DNA of 64,000 nucleotides from Amphiura filiformis (lineage: Eukaryota > Echinodermata > Ophiuroidea > Amphilepidida > Amphiuridae). Location of the stretch: contig NC_092646.1 in the NCBI RefSeq assembly GCF_039555335.1, forward strand, positions 34,935,380 to 34,999,379, written 5' to 3'. The position numbers and the translations under genes are program-made. Positions 12,309-27,300 of the stretch are shown here, piece after piece. Position 1 is the stretch's first letter. Every line of letters starts with the position of its first letter. Under the pieces are notes generated by a model that was given only the letters and a program-made list of their open reading frames with translations, did not search any database and had not been told where the DNA came from.

Positions 12309-15300
12309 TTAAAGATTGACACATGTGTCAACAGCGGTATCTCCCAACTTGAATCCTGTGAAAAAGAGATATAAGCAGACGGGACACGTTAGATCAGCTG
12401 AGACTCTTTTAAATACGGTTTTGCTACAGTTTGATAAGACTTGAAATAATGAGAATAATTTTATAACGTTAATTTAAACTAACATTGTGTTTCACATTTT
12501 CATGTCAGCAATAATATTAATAGGCCTAGTTCCTTTGTTTCAAATTATGGAACTTTAAATGGACAATCAAATTTGCTTAAGGTTACTACAAGAAACGCAT
12601 AAAAACGTATAAAAGAGGTATTAACTTGTTCTCCAAAACCAAGTTGTCTCAGCAATTAAATATCCCAGTGAAATCTAATTGTATATCTTCTTTCTTGTTC
12701 ATTTCTCTCTTTCTTGCTTATACTTTGATTAATTCGCTGACTGCAGTGATTGATTTTTTCCACTTTATATAATTTCGAAATGTACATGAACATTTTTCAC
12801 AAAGTCGATTTTAAAATATAGTTGTTTTAATTATTCAAAAGTTATTGTTGTAGTTATTTTTACATATTATTGCGTAATCGGGGCAATAGCAGCACTGATT
12901 TATTTCACCAAAGATATCAAGGATGATTTAAAATCAACACTTTTTCCAGATACGATGGTGTAGCGTCATGGGAGACATGGGAAGTCCCCAATCGACTTTA
13001 AAATTGAACAAATCCCATATGAAAATCAGGCCCATCAGGTCCGTTTCCTTATGCCAATCAACGGGTTATGAAATGTTTAATGAAATAGTCATGTGAAATG
13101 AGCATACAGTGTATGAAAGATCCCTGTTATATAAAATATGCTCACCATGAGCAGAAGGGTCATCTATATCATTACAGATTTCACGGTAGGCTCTTGATTT
13201 GATTAGCTTCTCAAAAGCTGGATCCCACCAGTTCTTCATCAGAGAATCTTTGCGCATCATTATTGCATCTCCTGTAAAAAAGAGAAGGTAGGTATATAAA
13301 TTAAGCTTTCTGTTTTAAGTCAAGAGTGATGTTTGAATTGACTAGATGTAAAACTATAAATATGCAGAACCAGTTTTCAATATTTGAAGAGCTTGTTTCC
13401 AAACCACGTCCACAACCACATGTTTCTCATTTACTTGTGTTGTACCCTCAGTAAGCCATTATTTACCACAACAATGCTGCTTAACAATATGCAGACTATT
13501 GTTCTCATTTGTGAGCCAAAGGCCTCAAACAGTATTGTTACTGTGCATCCATCCACTGTTTGCTTTGTAATAGTGCATCCAACTGAAATTACTATGCCTA
13601 TAACATCTCAACACATAGCAATATCGCACAGGTCAACAAGGAAACATGTGTTTGTGAACAAAGCTCTTCATTTATAGAGTACAAACTGTTTCAGATACAC
13701 ACTGGAGATATATATTTTTGGATACGTTTCTTTGCAGTAACCAACCCTTATATAATCAAGGACAAAATTAAAAAGACTAGTTTGCGTCTGACGTCAGTAT
13801 ACCGAACCCAAGTTGCAACACATACCTCCTAGCAAACAGGGTTCATATTCCCTGACTAATTCAAGACTTCCATCCTTAGCCCTTCCCAGTTCACCTGATA
13901 TGAATATGGCATCGACCTACGCAAACGAAACATGCATGAAATATATAGTTAAATATGATTATACTGTCATCTTAGTTTTTATCGCGAGAAAAGTTTACAA
14001 AGAATAAGCTGTCATTCTGTTTTATAATTGAACTAGATCAAAATCTTTTTCGTTTTCTCCTCGCCGCTATCTGCTTTGCCTCCCTCTTTCCCCTCGTTCT
14101 CTTTCAGCTGGCCTTATGGATCTAACATGTTCAATACAAACATCCATCAAAAAATAATTATCCCTTTAAATAATGGCCATCATTCTTTAACCGTATTTGT
14201 ATGCCAAAGTTAGTATACACCGTCGAAACAGAATTTATTGCTGCGCATAATGACACCTCATTTGCTCTATTAAATGATCCCAATAATGATAATGTCGCAG
14301 CGTACAGTTTAATGAAAGTAACCCAAGATTTGAAAGGTTTAGCAAAATCCTATTGCCTTGTATTCAGTATCCATTGAAGGAAAATCTTATCAGCTTTCAT
14401 TGGATTATTTTGTTTCAAGCATTTGGAGGGGATCAAAATATGTGATAATCACGAACAATTGTCATTATTTACATCAGTGATCATTATTCACGTATAATGT
14501 CAAGTTGAAATATGAAGATTTCAATATTGTTTTTCGACTACGAGTACATGTGCTAAATATAGCCTACAGTTGCAAGTTGTCCTTTCAGTGGTATACATTG
14601 AAAAACAGTCACCGATTTAAAGTTTAAACATTTATTTGTATTGTGCTATAAACCGATCAAAATATCGCCATTTATCAGGTCCAAATGCAGTACCGATTAG
14701 ATATTAGAAGCCCGTTTTGTTTGTTTGTTTGTTGTTGTTGGGGTGTGTGTGTGTGTGTGTGGGGGGGGGGGTGTCTGTGTGGGGGCATTTTGTCGAATCT
14801 TGCATGAAAAAAACCTGTTTCGATATATTAATTATTATCTTGATTGTGGAACGTTATTTTAGTTATCTAGCTATAGTCTGTATACCTTCACCGAGTCAGT
14901 AATTTAGATATTATTATTTATTGTATCTCTAAATGTAATGATGAGAAGCATATACAAGTACACATTTTTTGAAAGGACATGATGCCAGGAATCCAACTAG
15001 CAGAACAGATTCCTGCAAAAATGAACATTTTTTGAGAAAATCTCAAAATTTAATTTTACTTTACTGACTCAAGGAAGGTATACGGACTATACCTACATTA
15101 TTTCTCAATATTCTTCCTGTAACTATCCCACTTCAATTTCACTCCAAATTGATGTTACTATTCCAAAAACCGAGGTTCTTTATAACTTAATTGCGGACGT
15201 GTTAATGTCATTCTATTACACACAATATCATCGCTATAAATTTCGTAAGATATTGCGTGGCATTATCAATAAAGCGCTATCTATTTTGATATATAAACCA

Positions 15301-18300
15301 GCATAATGTCGACACCTATGTGGAGCAGTGTTTTGGTATTTTAATATGATAGCGACTGTTTATTCAGTAAATGTATTTTCAAAGCACAAAACAAGCAAGA
15401 CTATTTATTCCAGCTCTCTATTCACAATATTGTACTTGTTGCATTCTATCCTGTCATTGCATTCAATTAACACAAAAACTACTTTTTACCTCGCCACTTT
15501 CGAGCCCTGCTACCAGTGAATTCAGATTCTCGTCTAGAAGATATTCAATCACTTGGTCATCTCTAAGTTCGTAACCCTACATGAATAATAACAAGCAATA
15601 CACAAGCGGATCGAGTATTGTGGAATCATTTTTAATAATAGGTAAGTATGTCAAAAGAGTCAGAATACTTATTATTAAAAATGATATCACAGTACTCGAT
15701 CCATTAGTCGAATCCTCCTAATATTTTCATAATATGCAAGATCCAGAGTAAGAAATCAATGTATTTTGCCATTTACACCCTGAAGATAAACTAAATTTTT
15801 ACATGAAATTCAATCCCTATGTCCCAGGAAAATTTTGGTTGTGTTAGTGTTTTGACTGCTAAAACCCGGAATAACATACCGTAATACTGAAGATACAAAA
15901 GGCATTAGCCCACCATGCAGTTAGCATACCAATCTTGATTCCGCTCAGGTTGTCTGGATTAACACCACCTGGGTTACCACGAAGAGTCAGCATCACAGGT
16001 TTGATAGCTTTAACTAAAGGGAGTGAAAACTTGACTGATCGGAGCCTATCCCTGGTGATGGAAAATTTGGTTGTGTTAGTGTTTTGACTGCTAAAACCCG
16101 GAATAACATACCGTAATACTGAAGATACAAAAGGCATTAGCCCACCATGCAGTTAGCATACCAATCTTGATTCCGCTCAGGTTGTCTGGATTAACACCAC
16201 CTGGGTTACCACGAAGAGTCAGCATCACAGGTTTGATAGCTTTAACTAAAGGGAGTGAAAACTTGACTGATCGGAGCCTATCCCTGGTGATGGAAAATCC
16301 TGTTAATAAAGAACGGTGTGACAATGTTATTCGATTGATAAAGGCACAAGAGGATTGTTTGAATTCTGATATGAAAGAGACTGTAAACAAACAATAAGTG
16401 AAATAAGTGAATATTAAGCTTCCCGCGCATTGTCCCCTTCAATGTTCAAACTTGATCATTAGTCTACAATTGGCATTATTTCAGGGTTTCGCGCGGAGTT
16501 GTTCCAAGAAGTTTAATATAGGGCCAAAAGTAGCCACTTTCGAATTGCATTTTTTTTGCGCTTCTCGCGTATTTGTCCCATTCAATGTTCATACATGAGC
16601 ATTTTACCATGAAATAAGCATTGAAATTGGCAAATTTTCTCCACTTTGCGCGGAAGTTATTCAGAGAAACTTAATATGGGAGCAAAAACGCCACTTTAAA
16701 ATGACAAATATGTATTTGTCTCCGTGAATGTTCATACCAGTAGCAGCTAAACACGCTCCGTCTCAACATGTATTCAAGGATTTTACACCAAACTCCCTCC
16801 CCCTTTGGCGGGCCCCCATGTCACAACAAAATTTACGCCACTGCTGTCCTGCACCATCACACAGTGTCATCGGCCCGATATCTTCATGGCAGAAAATGCC
16901 ATGGTAGGTTGAATCCACAGCCACGGATGGCCATTGTATTCCCACCTGTTTAATAGTTTTTAAATGCATAGTGGGCTGAAGGACATCCGACTAAGGCTAA
17001 TGACATTAGCCTGTGACTGACCTCTGTACGGTCAACGAGCATACATTCGCCATTGTCATATGCTTATAGACTGTCTCTACGATAGTCTCCTACACAGCCA
17101 GTTTGTGTCAGTCGGTCTGACACTCGTCGATCCTGTATGTTCGTGATAGCCACATATAGTCTGGCCTGAGACTACCTCCACGAGGTTCTACGCTGCGCTA
17201 TTTAAAATCTTGAATTTTGGTCAGTCTTTTTCAGCTCAAGACGCAAGCTACTCTCTCAAAGCGCAAACTAACGACTATCATATCTGTTCAACACGTATTT
17301 TCAAGTGTATGAGACCACATCTGGTTTCTTGAGTAAAAATCATTTACGGGAGATATTCATCATTTTCCAACTCGGTATCCGAAGATTTTCGTCTGATATC
17401 AAAATCGTGCATAGCAATTCACGTGTATCGATCCCGTGTATTTATTTTAATATCTCTGCTGCATCAAATAATTATTAGCCAGGCGATGTCGGTGTGCATC
17501 ATATCGCTGATCAAAGGGACCCGTGCGTTCATTTTACTCCCGGGCCCGTAATGGCTCTCGGCGGCACTGTATATCAACCACGAAAAAATTTCCAAAATGT
17601 CAGTTGATTCCGAATTTGCGTTTGGGAGTTATGTATGATTATGTGCCTCTCATTCTGTTCCATAGGCCACTGTGTGTAATTTTTTTCTGGTACATGCAGA
17701 ACGTAATTCAATTATTTTTATTTTTTTAGAATAGTAGGGGATGAAGCTGTGGATCAAGAAATGCTCCATAAACTAAATTGATCTTTCAAATGTCCACTTG
17801 TGCTAAAATGCGCGCGAAGCGAGCGAAAATTTTGACTTTCATCGTTTGAAGGGGGCGCAGAATCGATGCTGAATTGTTAAATTCGGCTCCCCTAGGTGGC
17901 GGCCAAGGCACGTGTCCCCCCCTGCTAGCCCGTCAATACGCCACTTCAGATTTTCTAGAAAATTTGTCGTTTTTTTGCAACATTGTGAGCATTAGTGTGA
18001 GAGTTTTCGTCGATAATAATGTATTATATACAGGGTGCCCCCCACCCCCAAAAAAACAAACAAAAAAAAAAAAAAAAAAAAAAAAAAACCCACAAAAACA
18101 CATAAAAACAACAACAACAACAAAACAAACAGAACCCTCATTGCGGCCTCTTTTTTCTCCTGTTTCTGAAATGTTGATAAATATATGTAAAGAAATCTTT
18201 ATTCGTTAGCTTTAAAAAACCGATGTTTCACAACTCACAACTTTTATAGATTATGCACTTTTAACATGTTTAAAGAAATGTACCCATTTTTCACTCTGTC

Positions 18301-21300
18301 CACGGAGGAGGTTTGGCTAATTCAAAGCGTGAAAAGGAGTACACGGATACCATGCATGAATATCAAGCATTCCTCAATTATAATTTTATAAAATAACGGT
18401 GCAGGGGCTATGGGCTAGGAATTGTACTAAGTGTCAGTAAGTTGTCGGCAAAATGGATGTGGGAAGGAACTTCTGATTGATTGATTGATATTATTTTATT
18501 GCAAATTCGGGGCCCGAGGGCCAAATTTCATGCAATAAATTACAATATAAAAATACACTTATAAAAACAATCAGAATTAAATATTAAAGCAAGAAATTGC
18601 ACATGATAAGAAACACACAAAAATATAATTGAATTAACATTATTTTAAAAAATGGCAGATAAAAATCACAATTATTATGAATATTGCACTTTTTAACATT
18701 ATAAAATGACATGAATAGATTAGCATAGAATAGTATAGTACATTCACTACTACATTGCATGCAGAACAACTCTGGGTGGCAAAGAAAAAGCAAAAATTAT
18801 TTATTAAGAATATCAACAAAAAAAGGAAGAAGACTATTTTTGAAGCGGTTAGTCCTGGTCCTAAACTGAGAAAAATTATTACTTTTACGCACAGAACGGC
18901 CATGACACTCCTTTCTGGTAGGAGGGATGAGAGAACTTGTGCGATTAGTTTCAAGGTTCGTAGCATGAACAACCGGGAATTAGCCTTTTTTAACATCGCG
19001 TCCATCTGGACATTCCATTTAAGGTTGTTCTGTAGCCACAAACCAAGAACCTTTGCTTCGGTGACGTAGAATAGTGGTTCAGTCCCAATTCTTAAGTCTC
19101 GATGTGGTGGCAATGGATTAGAAAAAGAAATTTGCATGGCTTGACACTTGCTGGGGTTCAATTTCAGGTGGCTGTCACTAGCCCACTCTGAGAACTGATC
19201 AAGATCATCCTGAAGTGAACTAGCACATCCACCGGAAAAATTCTCAGCAAATGTCAAGTCATCAACATATTTCCAACAGCGACTACCAGCTTCTTGGGCA
19301 GCTTCATTTATAAGAATTTGAAACCCAATTGGGCCAAATTTTGTACACTGGGGTACACCACCATGAAGAGTTGTATAATTTGAAAGTACACTGTTGTATC
19401 TGACACACTGTTGACGGTTGCGGAGGAAATCGCAAATCCAAGGAACAATGGACATACGGACTCCCATATCGACGATCTTACCAATAAGAAGCGTGTGGTT
19501 GACAAGGTCAAACGCCTTCGAGAAATCCGTAAGTACCGCTGTCTCTATGTTGCGACTCCTCTCCGCTGCCTGGAAAAGATAATGAACAAGAGAAACTAAA
19601 TAAAGTGAAGTTGACACTCCTTTTACATTACCATATTGGCGGATGTCAATATCATTTTGAATATCATTTAGGACCCAATCAGTAATGAAACCTTCAGCTA
19701 TTTTGGCAAAAATTGATGTGAGTGAAACAGGTCTCAACTTGTCAATACTTGATACTGTTTAGGAATAGGGATGACAATTGCCTTCTTCCACTGCTCAGGA
19801 ACATAACCTTCACTAATTTTTTCTTAGTTATTTATGGCCTTTTGTTTTATTATGTTTTTTACTTTCTTACTTTGTTGTTTCTTTCTTTCTTTTTATTTAC
19901 ACCATGTCAATTTCTCTTTTAAAAGGTAGCCTGAAAAGCGCTGTTTGGTATGTCCTCGGTTCTTCTGAAGTGAGTTAACTGTGCTGCTTTGCCCTGTACC
20001 TTGTTGTCTCCTTGACAAACACAGGTTTCAGCCATGGTCCTCATTGCATCAATTGCATTGCGTACCCTCCTTGTGTGCCATATACCTGCGAATACAGCAG
20101 TAATACGGTTGCGAAGATGTTGGAGGCTAGCTGGCGATCCTCGCTCATAGTGAATGTGTTCCAAGGCCTAGTGTTATTATCTATCCATGTCATTAAGCTT
20201 GTGTTTCGTGGATAGAGTGAAAAACGGTAACTTTTCTTAAAGAGGGCATATCTTCAAAAATTGTGAGCCGATTGAAATAATTGTTTTAGTTTATTAAAGC
20301 TAATATAAAATACATTTGATCAATTTTGTCAAAAAATAGGATAAAAAGAGGGCGCAATGAGGGATCTGTTTTTATTGGGACACCCTGTAATACTGCTTTG
20401 ATGATCAGGTTTAACCAGCAAATTAAGCCATCCAAGTAATCTTGTGACGCCTAAATTAAAAAGCAACCAACGTATATGAATGTGACTTACCAAAACTACC
20501 GTCCGACCATCCACCGAGTAGTCCTCGTTGTGGAAACCCATCAAACCAAGTATCTTGCCAATTAGCGTGAACAGTCACACAATTCTTTCCCGCAATATTA
20601 CAAACTTTAAAGAAAGAAGGTTAGATACTTGGTAACGTTTCCGTCAGCGGAGTAAACATAGACTTCTTCGTAGGCCATTTGCCCATTTTGCATACTCTGG
20701 CTATTATATTTAAGCATAAAACTCTGATTTGTATTAATTTGTGTGCAATTGATAGATTTTCACATCTGTTATTTTCAGTCACCGTATTCCCTCTGTTTGT
20801 TAGCTTCCCAAGTGACTACTTACTTTGGATTGCGGTTAACATTCTTAACAAGGGTCTCTGTAAAAATAGGCCAATTTCTGGCCTACTAAAATTGGCCATG
20901 ATGTAATGCATCTTTAAATAAATCTGGCTTGTGATTGGTCGTCCAGATCTCGTTATAGCTTAAAATCCTCCGGGCACGTGCCATTACCATTAACTACATT
21001 ATACACAACGTCTGTGTAATTTCCGGCGCTTAATTGTGCTGGCGCGAAGGTGCATGGACATACGTAATAGCGCGTCCTGTACTACCATGCTTAGTGTTTG
21101 TGGTTAAATTGGATTGATAAACAAGTATGATTGACAGTGTGTGTTAGAGATAAAGTCCCTGGGTAAAGTTTTGCTTAAAATCAAAAGTACATAGTTGGAT
21201 TTTTACTCGAGCTTTCGCGATCAATAAACTGGTAGATTACAAAATCAGAATTGTTCAGTATTGAAGTGAGCCATTATAATTATGCAAGATATGTTGCATT

Positions 21301-24300
21301 CAACAAAATAGCCCTACGTATACTTTACTTTTACTGTCACTAATTATATAAACTCTCTATGACCATTTTACTATTGAACACTATAATTTTAATAAACATC
21401 AGTATAATTTTGAGTTCAACGGAATGCGTACATCATGGTGTACAAAATTGCAAAATATTTTTGGCCAAACATTTCGTTAACACTTAAGAGGCATTATCTG
21501 TTATTTTGGAGAATTTTTTTAAAATGTTTGCCACGGCCAAAAAATGGATTTCCTTTAAACTTTCATATTTGATGCACCTTGACCTGAAACAAACACACAT
21601 GAAATAAATTTGGGAAAAAATATCCCCGTTGCCATGGTAACAGCCAAATTTTCATTTGAGGCCTATTTTCACAATTTTTGCATTTTTCAGCAGTCAATTT
21701 GTCAAGTTTTGAAGCCAGTGTTACTAATATACACAATATATATATACTGTTTTCTTTATAAGGTATGAATAGGTCAAACCTTAGATGCCGCATTGAAAGT
21801 ATAAAATAATCACCAGATGTCAGGGTGGGTTATACCATTTATTTGAAATAGGGGTGTTTTTCAATTTTTTCAAAGTATGAAAATATACCAACTTTGTATA
21901 GCTCATAAACCATATGGTAGTGCTCCGATTTCAATATCGACCGCAGCATGTTGAGATGATACATTGGTCTTATGAAAAAGTTACATTTGAGTTTGGGGAA
22001 AACACATCTGTATATACAGTGTTGCCAGACATTTTCCTATTTTTCGAAATTCAACACAAATCTCACCTTAAGTTAAATGATGTGAAAATGAAACATCATC
22101 CTTTCAAGGAACATTTATTAGAGAGTTTTTATTCATATCAAATTTGATCAGTTATAATGGTCAGTGTTGTTCTAAACCACATGGGTGTTGCCATAACTGG
22201 GGTTTAATTGTGATTTGTGGATATTTTCAGCTTTTTACAGTCATAAAAATACCAAAATGCATTTCTATAATAAAGAAAGAAACAACATCGACCTCGTCAT
22301 GTTGAGATGATACATTGGCCTTATGAAAAAGTTATTTTGATCTGGGGGGCGGGGTAAGACATCAGTTTATACAGTGTTGCCAGATAAACCACATGGGTGT
22401 TGCCATAATTGGGGTTTAATTGTGAGGTGTGGATATTTTCAACCAAAATGCCAAAATTTTGATCTGGGGGTGGGGGTAAAACATCAATTTATACAGTGTT
22501 GCCAGATATTTTCCTATTTTTTCAAAATTCAACACAAGTCTCGCCCTAAGTTAAAAGATATGAAAATGAAACTTCACCTTCATACGGAACATATCTTATT
22601 AGAAAGGAAGTTAATTTCATATTCAATTTGATCATCTGGGATGGTCAGTGTTATTCTAAGCCATATGGGTGTTGCCATAGCTGGCGTTTAATATGGCAAT
22701 TTAGATATTTCCAGCTTTTTACAAGTCTTAAAAATAGTACACATCCTTAAAATTATTGTGGAATGAACGCAATATTAAGGTTAAAAATTAACCTAAGAAC
22801 ACTTAGTATGTGAATTTAAATTTTAAATTTGAGTTCGGAAAATATTTCCTTCTATACAGTATTGCCAGATATTATCACATATATTCAAAATTCAACGTAT
22901 GTTGAGCTTTTTCAGCTTTTTTTTCAGCTTTTTCACCTATTGTTCAGTCTTAAAAATGCCAAAATGCCAAAATACAATGGCATGCATTCCTAAAATAAAG
23001 GTGTGAAAATGAAACATCGACCTCATCATGTTGAGATGATACACCGGTCTTATGAAAAATTTACTTTGAGCTTGGGGAAAAACATCTGTTTATACAGTGT
23101 TGCCAGATATTTTCCTATTTTTTCGAAATTTAACACAAGTCTCACCTTAAGTTAAATTATGCGAAAATGAAACTTCACATTCACAAGGAAAGTTTATTAA
23201 AATGAAATTTACTTTCATATTAAATTTGATCAGTTGTATAAATGGTCAGTGTTGTTCCAAACCACATGGGTGTTGCCATGATTAGGGTTTAATAGTGAGA
23301 TGTGGATATTTTTATAAGTCATAAGGGTTCAAATAGCGACGTTTTCATGAGACATATATTGAAATTTGCGATATAATACAAATTTTATGGCAAATGATTG
23401 AAAATTGATATTTTTGAAATTTAACAGATCTCAAAAGTAAATTGTATAAATCTAGTGATATGTACTTAAAGTGTATGTAGCTGAAATGAAAAGCCGTCCA
23501 TATGAAAATTTGACATTTAGTATTGCAGATATACATTTTTTCACCAAAACACCTAAAAATGTAGGTCTTTTGGGAAAAAATCTATATCTTCACTATGAAA
23601 GGTCAAATTTTTCAATTAACATTAATTAATTGATTAGTGGTCGGCTTTTCATCCCAGCTACATACACTTTAATACACATCATAGATTTATTAAGTTAACT
23701 TTGAGGACTGTAATATGTCTCACGAAATATAAAAAAATTCAATATACATAATTTACCCTAAAATTTTTATTGTATCTCGAATTAAAAAAATCAAAATTAC
23801 TTTATATCAGAAGGACATTCCTCGTATTCAAAATGCAATTTGGTATGTTTGATGTGCTCTCAGGTCCGACAAAATACTGTGCAAAAGTGGGTGACCAACC
23901 CCAACCCCTTAAAATACAACACAGACAATTTCTTTTTTCTGTTCAAACAAACTTTCTAACATTACTTTAAGTCCTTCATACCTCACTCGACTTCAACTCC
24001 AGTTTTTTTAATCCCAATATGTCCAACTTACTGGATTTTTTATAATTCACTACACTTCAATTTGCGCGCATTTCATTTCGACATTTGAAAAAATCCGCCT
24101 ACAAAATGTATGTTTTTGATAGAGAATAAACATCTTTAAAGTAAAGGTAAAATGAAAATAACAACAAATAATGTTTCTTTTCCTTAAACAAGACAAAGGA
24201 AAATAACAATTTGGGTGCTCCATTTTATTTCAATGCCAAATGAGGTTAAGAAAATAGAGTGGGCTGACATTCAAATTTTAGATGTTTCTTGGACAAGTAT

Positions 24301-27300
24301 TAAAATTGGGTATCGCTATAAAATGTGTCATAAAAACAAAACGGTAAATGCTAATTCCTTGGTTTTTTCACACAAGGTCACTAATGGATATATCATTTAT
24401 AAAATGTTTTAAAAACTAGAAGGTACAAATCGGTTCTTAAATAAAAATGGATTCTTTTCTCTATTGCACTTTTTTTTACTCACCCTGTACGAACACTTTT
24501 GCAGATACTTGCAGGGTTAAAGCAAAATAAAAAATCACCAAATGTTGATAAAATTTGTCTGAGGAAATATCCGTTTCAAGTAGAAAAAGAGGACTACTGG
24601 GCACAGTATACCTATGACATGACCCCGGAGGGGGTTGTCCCTGGTTAAAGGTATACGGGGATATGCCACGGTTTTTGGGGTACATTAAGGCAAAAGTGCC
24701 CATAAAAGCGCCAAATTAGGACAAATTTGTGTGCTTTTTGGGTGTTTTTTGTGAAACATTGGAATACTATAGCTATAACTTTAATAAGGTGTCATTTTAA
24801 AATTGAAAATGTATCCACATTTCACTATTAACTCCATTTATAGTGGCATCATCCATGTGGTTTATTCATGGCAGCGATTTAAACATTATAAATCCTAAAT
24901 TGAGACATACGTTGAAATTTGAATATATGTGATAATAACTGGCAATACTGTATAGAAGGAATACTTTCCGTACTAAAATTTTAAATTTAAATTCACATAC
25001 TAAGTGTTCTAAGGGTAATTTTTAACCTTAATATTGCGTTCATTCCACAATCATTTTAAGGATGTGTACTATTTTTAAGACTTGTAAAAAGTTGGAAATA
25101 TCTAAATTGTCATATTAAACGCCAGCCATGGCAACACCCATATGGCTTAGAATAACACTGATCATCCCAGATGATCAAATTGAATATGAAATTAACTTTC
25201 TTTCTATATGTTCCGTATGAAGGTGAAGTTTCATTTTCATATCTCTTAACTGTTGAATTTTGAAAAAATAGGAAAATATCTGGCAACACTGTATAAACAG
25301 ATGTTTTACCCCCCCCCCGATCAAAATAACTTTTTCATAAGGCCAATGTATCATCTCAACATGACGAGGTCGGTGTTTCTTTCTTTATTATAGAAATGCA
25401 TTTTGGTTGAAAATATCCACACCTCACAATTAAACCCCAATTATGGCAACACCCATGTGGTTTATCTGGCAACACTGTATAAACTGATGTCTTACCCCGC
25501 CCCCAGATCAAAATAACTTTTTCATAAGGCCAATATATCATCTCAACATGACGAGGTCGATGTTTCTTTCTTTATTATAGAAATGCATTTTGGTATTTTT
25601 ATGACTTGTAAAAAGTTGAAAATATCCACAAATCATAATTAAACCCCAATTATGGCAACACCCATGTGGTTTAGAACAACACTGACCATTATAACTGATC
25701 AAATTTAATATGGATAAAAACTCTCTTTCTAATAAATGTTCCTTGAAATGATGATGTTTCATTTTCACATCATTTAACTTAAGGTGAGATTTGTGTTGAA
25801 TTTCGAAAAATAGGAAAATGTCTGGCAACACTGTATATACAGATGTGTTTTCCCCAAGCTCAAATGTAACTTTTTCATAAGACCAATGTATCATCTCAAC
25901 ATGCTATGGTCGATGTTGAAATCGGAACACTACCATATGCTTTATGAGCTATACAAAAATGGTATATTTTCATACTTTGAAAAAATTGAAAAACACCCCT
26001 ATTTCAAATAAATGGTATAACCCACCCTGACATCTGGTGATTATTTTCATACTTTCATTGTGGCATCTAAGGTTTGACCTATTCATACCTTATAAAGAAA
26101 AAACTATATATATATTGTATAAATATTAGTAACACTGGCTTCAAAACTTGACAATTTGACTGCCGAAAAATGCAAAAATTGCAAAAATAGGCCTAAAATT
26201 GAAATTTGCCTGTTACCATGGCAACGGGGATATTTTTCCGAAATTTATCCCATGTGTGTTAGTTTGAGGTCAAGGTCCATCAAATATGAAAGTATAAAGA
26301 AAATCTATTTTTTGACCGTGGCAACTCTATTCTCAAAAATAACAGATAGTTCCTCTTAAATAACGTTATGTTAGAATATTTTACAAAAAGATTTCACAAA
26401 ATGTTTTTTGGAATATTTTGAAAACGTTTTATGCCCTTTTTATACCCTTTACCTACCCCTACATTTAAACGTTTGCTGGCAACCTTTTCTAACCTTTTGC
26501 GAATGTCGAAAACGTTTTGTATTTGCTGGGAAGCCAGCTGTTCTGCTTGCGCATCTATGCGGTGTTTGCGCCAAATGAAATACGCACTGACCACATCACT
26601 GCCACGTCATGGTGAAAAAGGAATAGGGTACCCACACTTGATCTCACTAATAACTTTGATTTCATGGCGAATTTACACAAATACATAAATGTGCCAAAAA
26701 CATGAAAGAAGATTAATCTCTATATACGAAATCTTCGTTTTGAATTATCGGTCCACTTACCTTCATTCATTACATCAAGGAAATAACCTCGGTGTTGCCT
26801 GGTTTTCCGGTCTCTGCAAATTTCAATGTGTAAATGTCCCAGTGTGAAAACGTTTCTGTCGTTTGTTTGTTTGTTGTTGTTGGTTTTTTTTGGGGGGGGG
26901 GAGTGTTTGACAACAGACGATGGTGGACGACATTATTCATGTGGCAACAGCCAATAACGAAACAGACAATATGACGGCAACACTGCCTGGACATTGGACG
27001 TCCCGTACCGAGTTGTGTTTTTAGCTCTATTGGCCCCGTTAAAAAAAAAAAAAAATGCACAAAATATATTTCTCAGTGAATGTATACATTTTCACATAAA
27101 AATAAATATTTTTGGATTCAAAATGAATGTGAAGAAAAACAAAATTGTAGCCGGGAGTGAGTGGGACTCGATCTCGGGACCCTATGCGTGGCAGGCGAAA
27201 ACTTTACCATTACACCACGCTAACCGTGATATACAGTACCTCAACGGATTTTGACTGATAAAATAGTACTTAAAGGAGTATTTCGTGATCCTAGCATCCT

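Noticed and set aside
21914-25894. Repeated open frames (IHWSYEKVTFE, SVYTVLPD) on both strands
   Set aside because: They come from the repeated units of the foldback arms; frames break from unit to unit and read on both strands.
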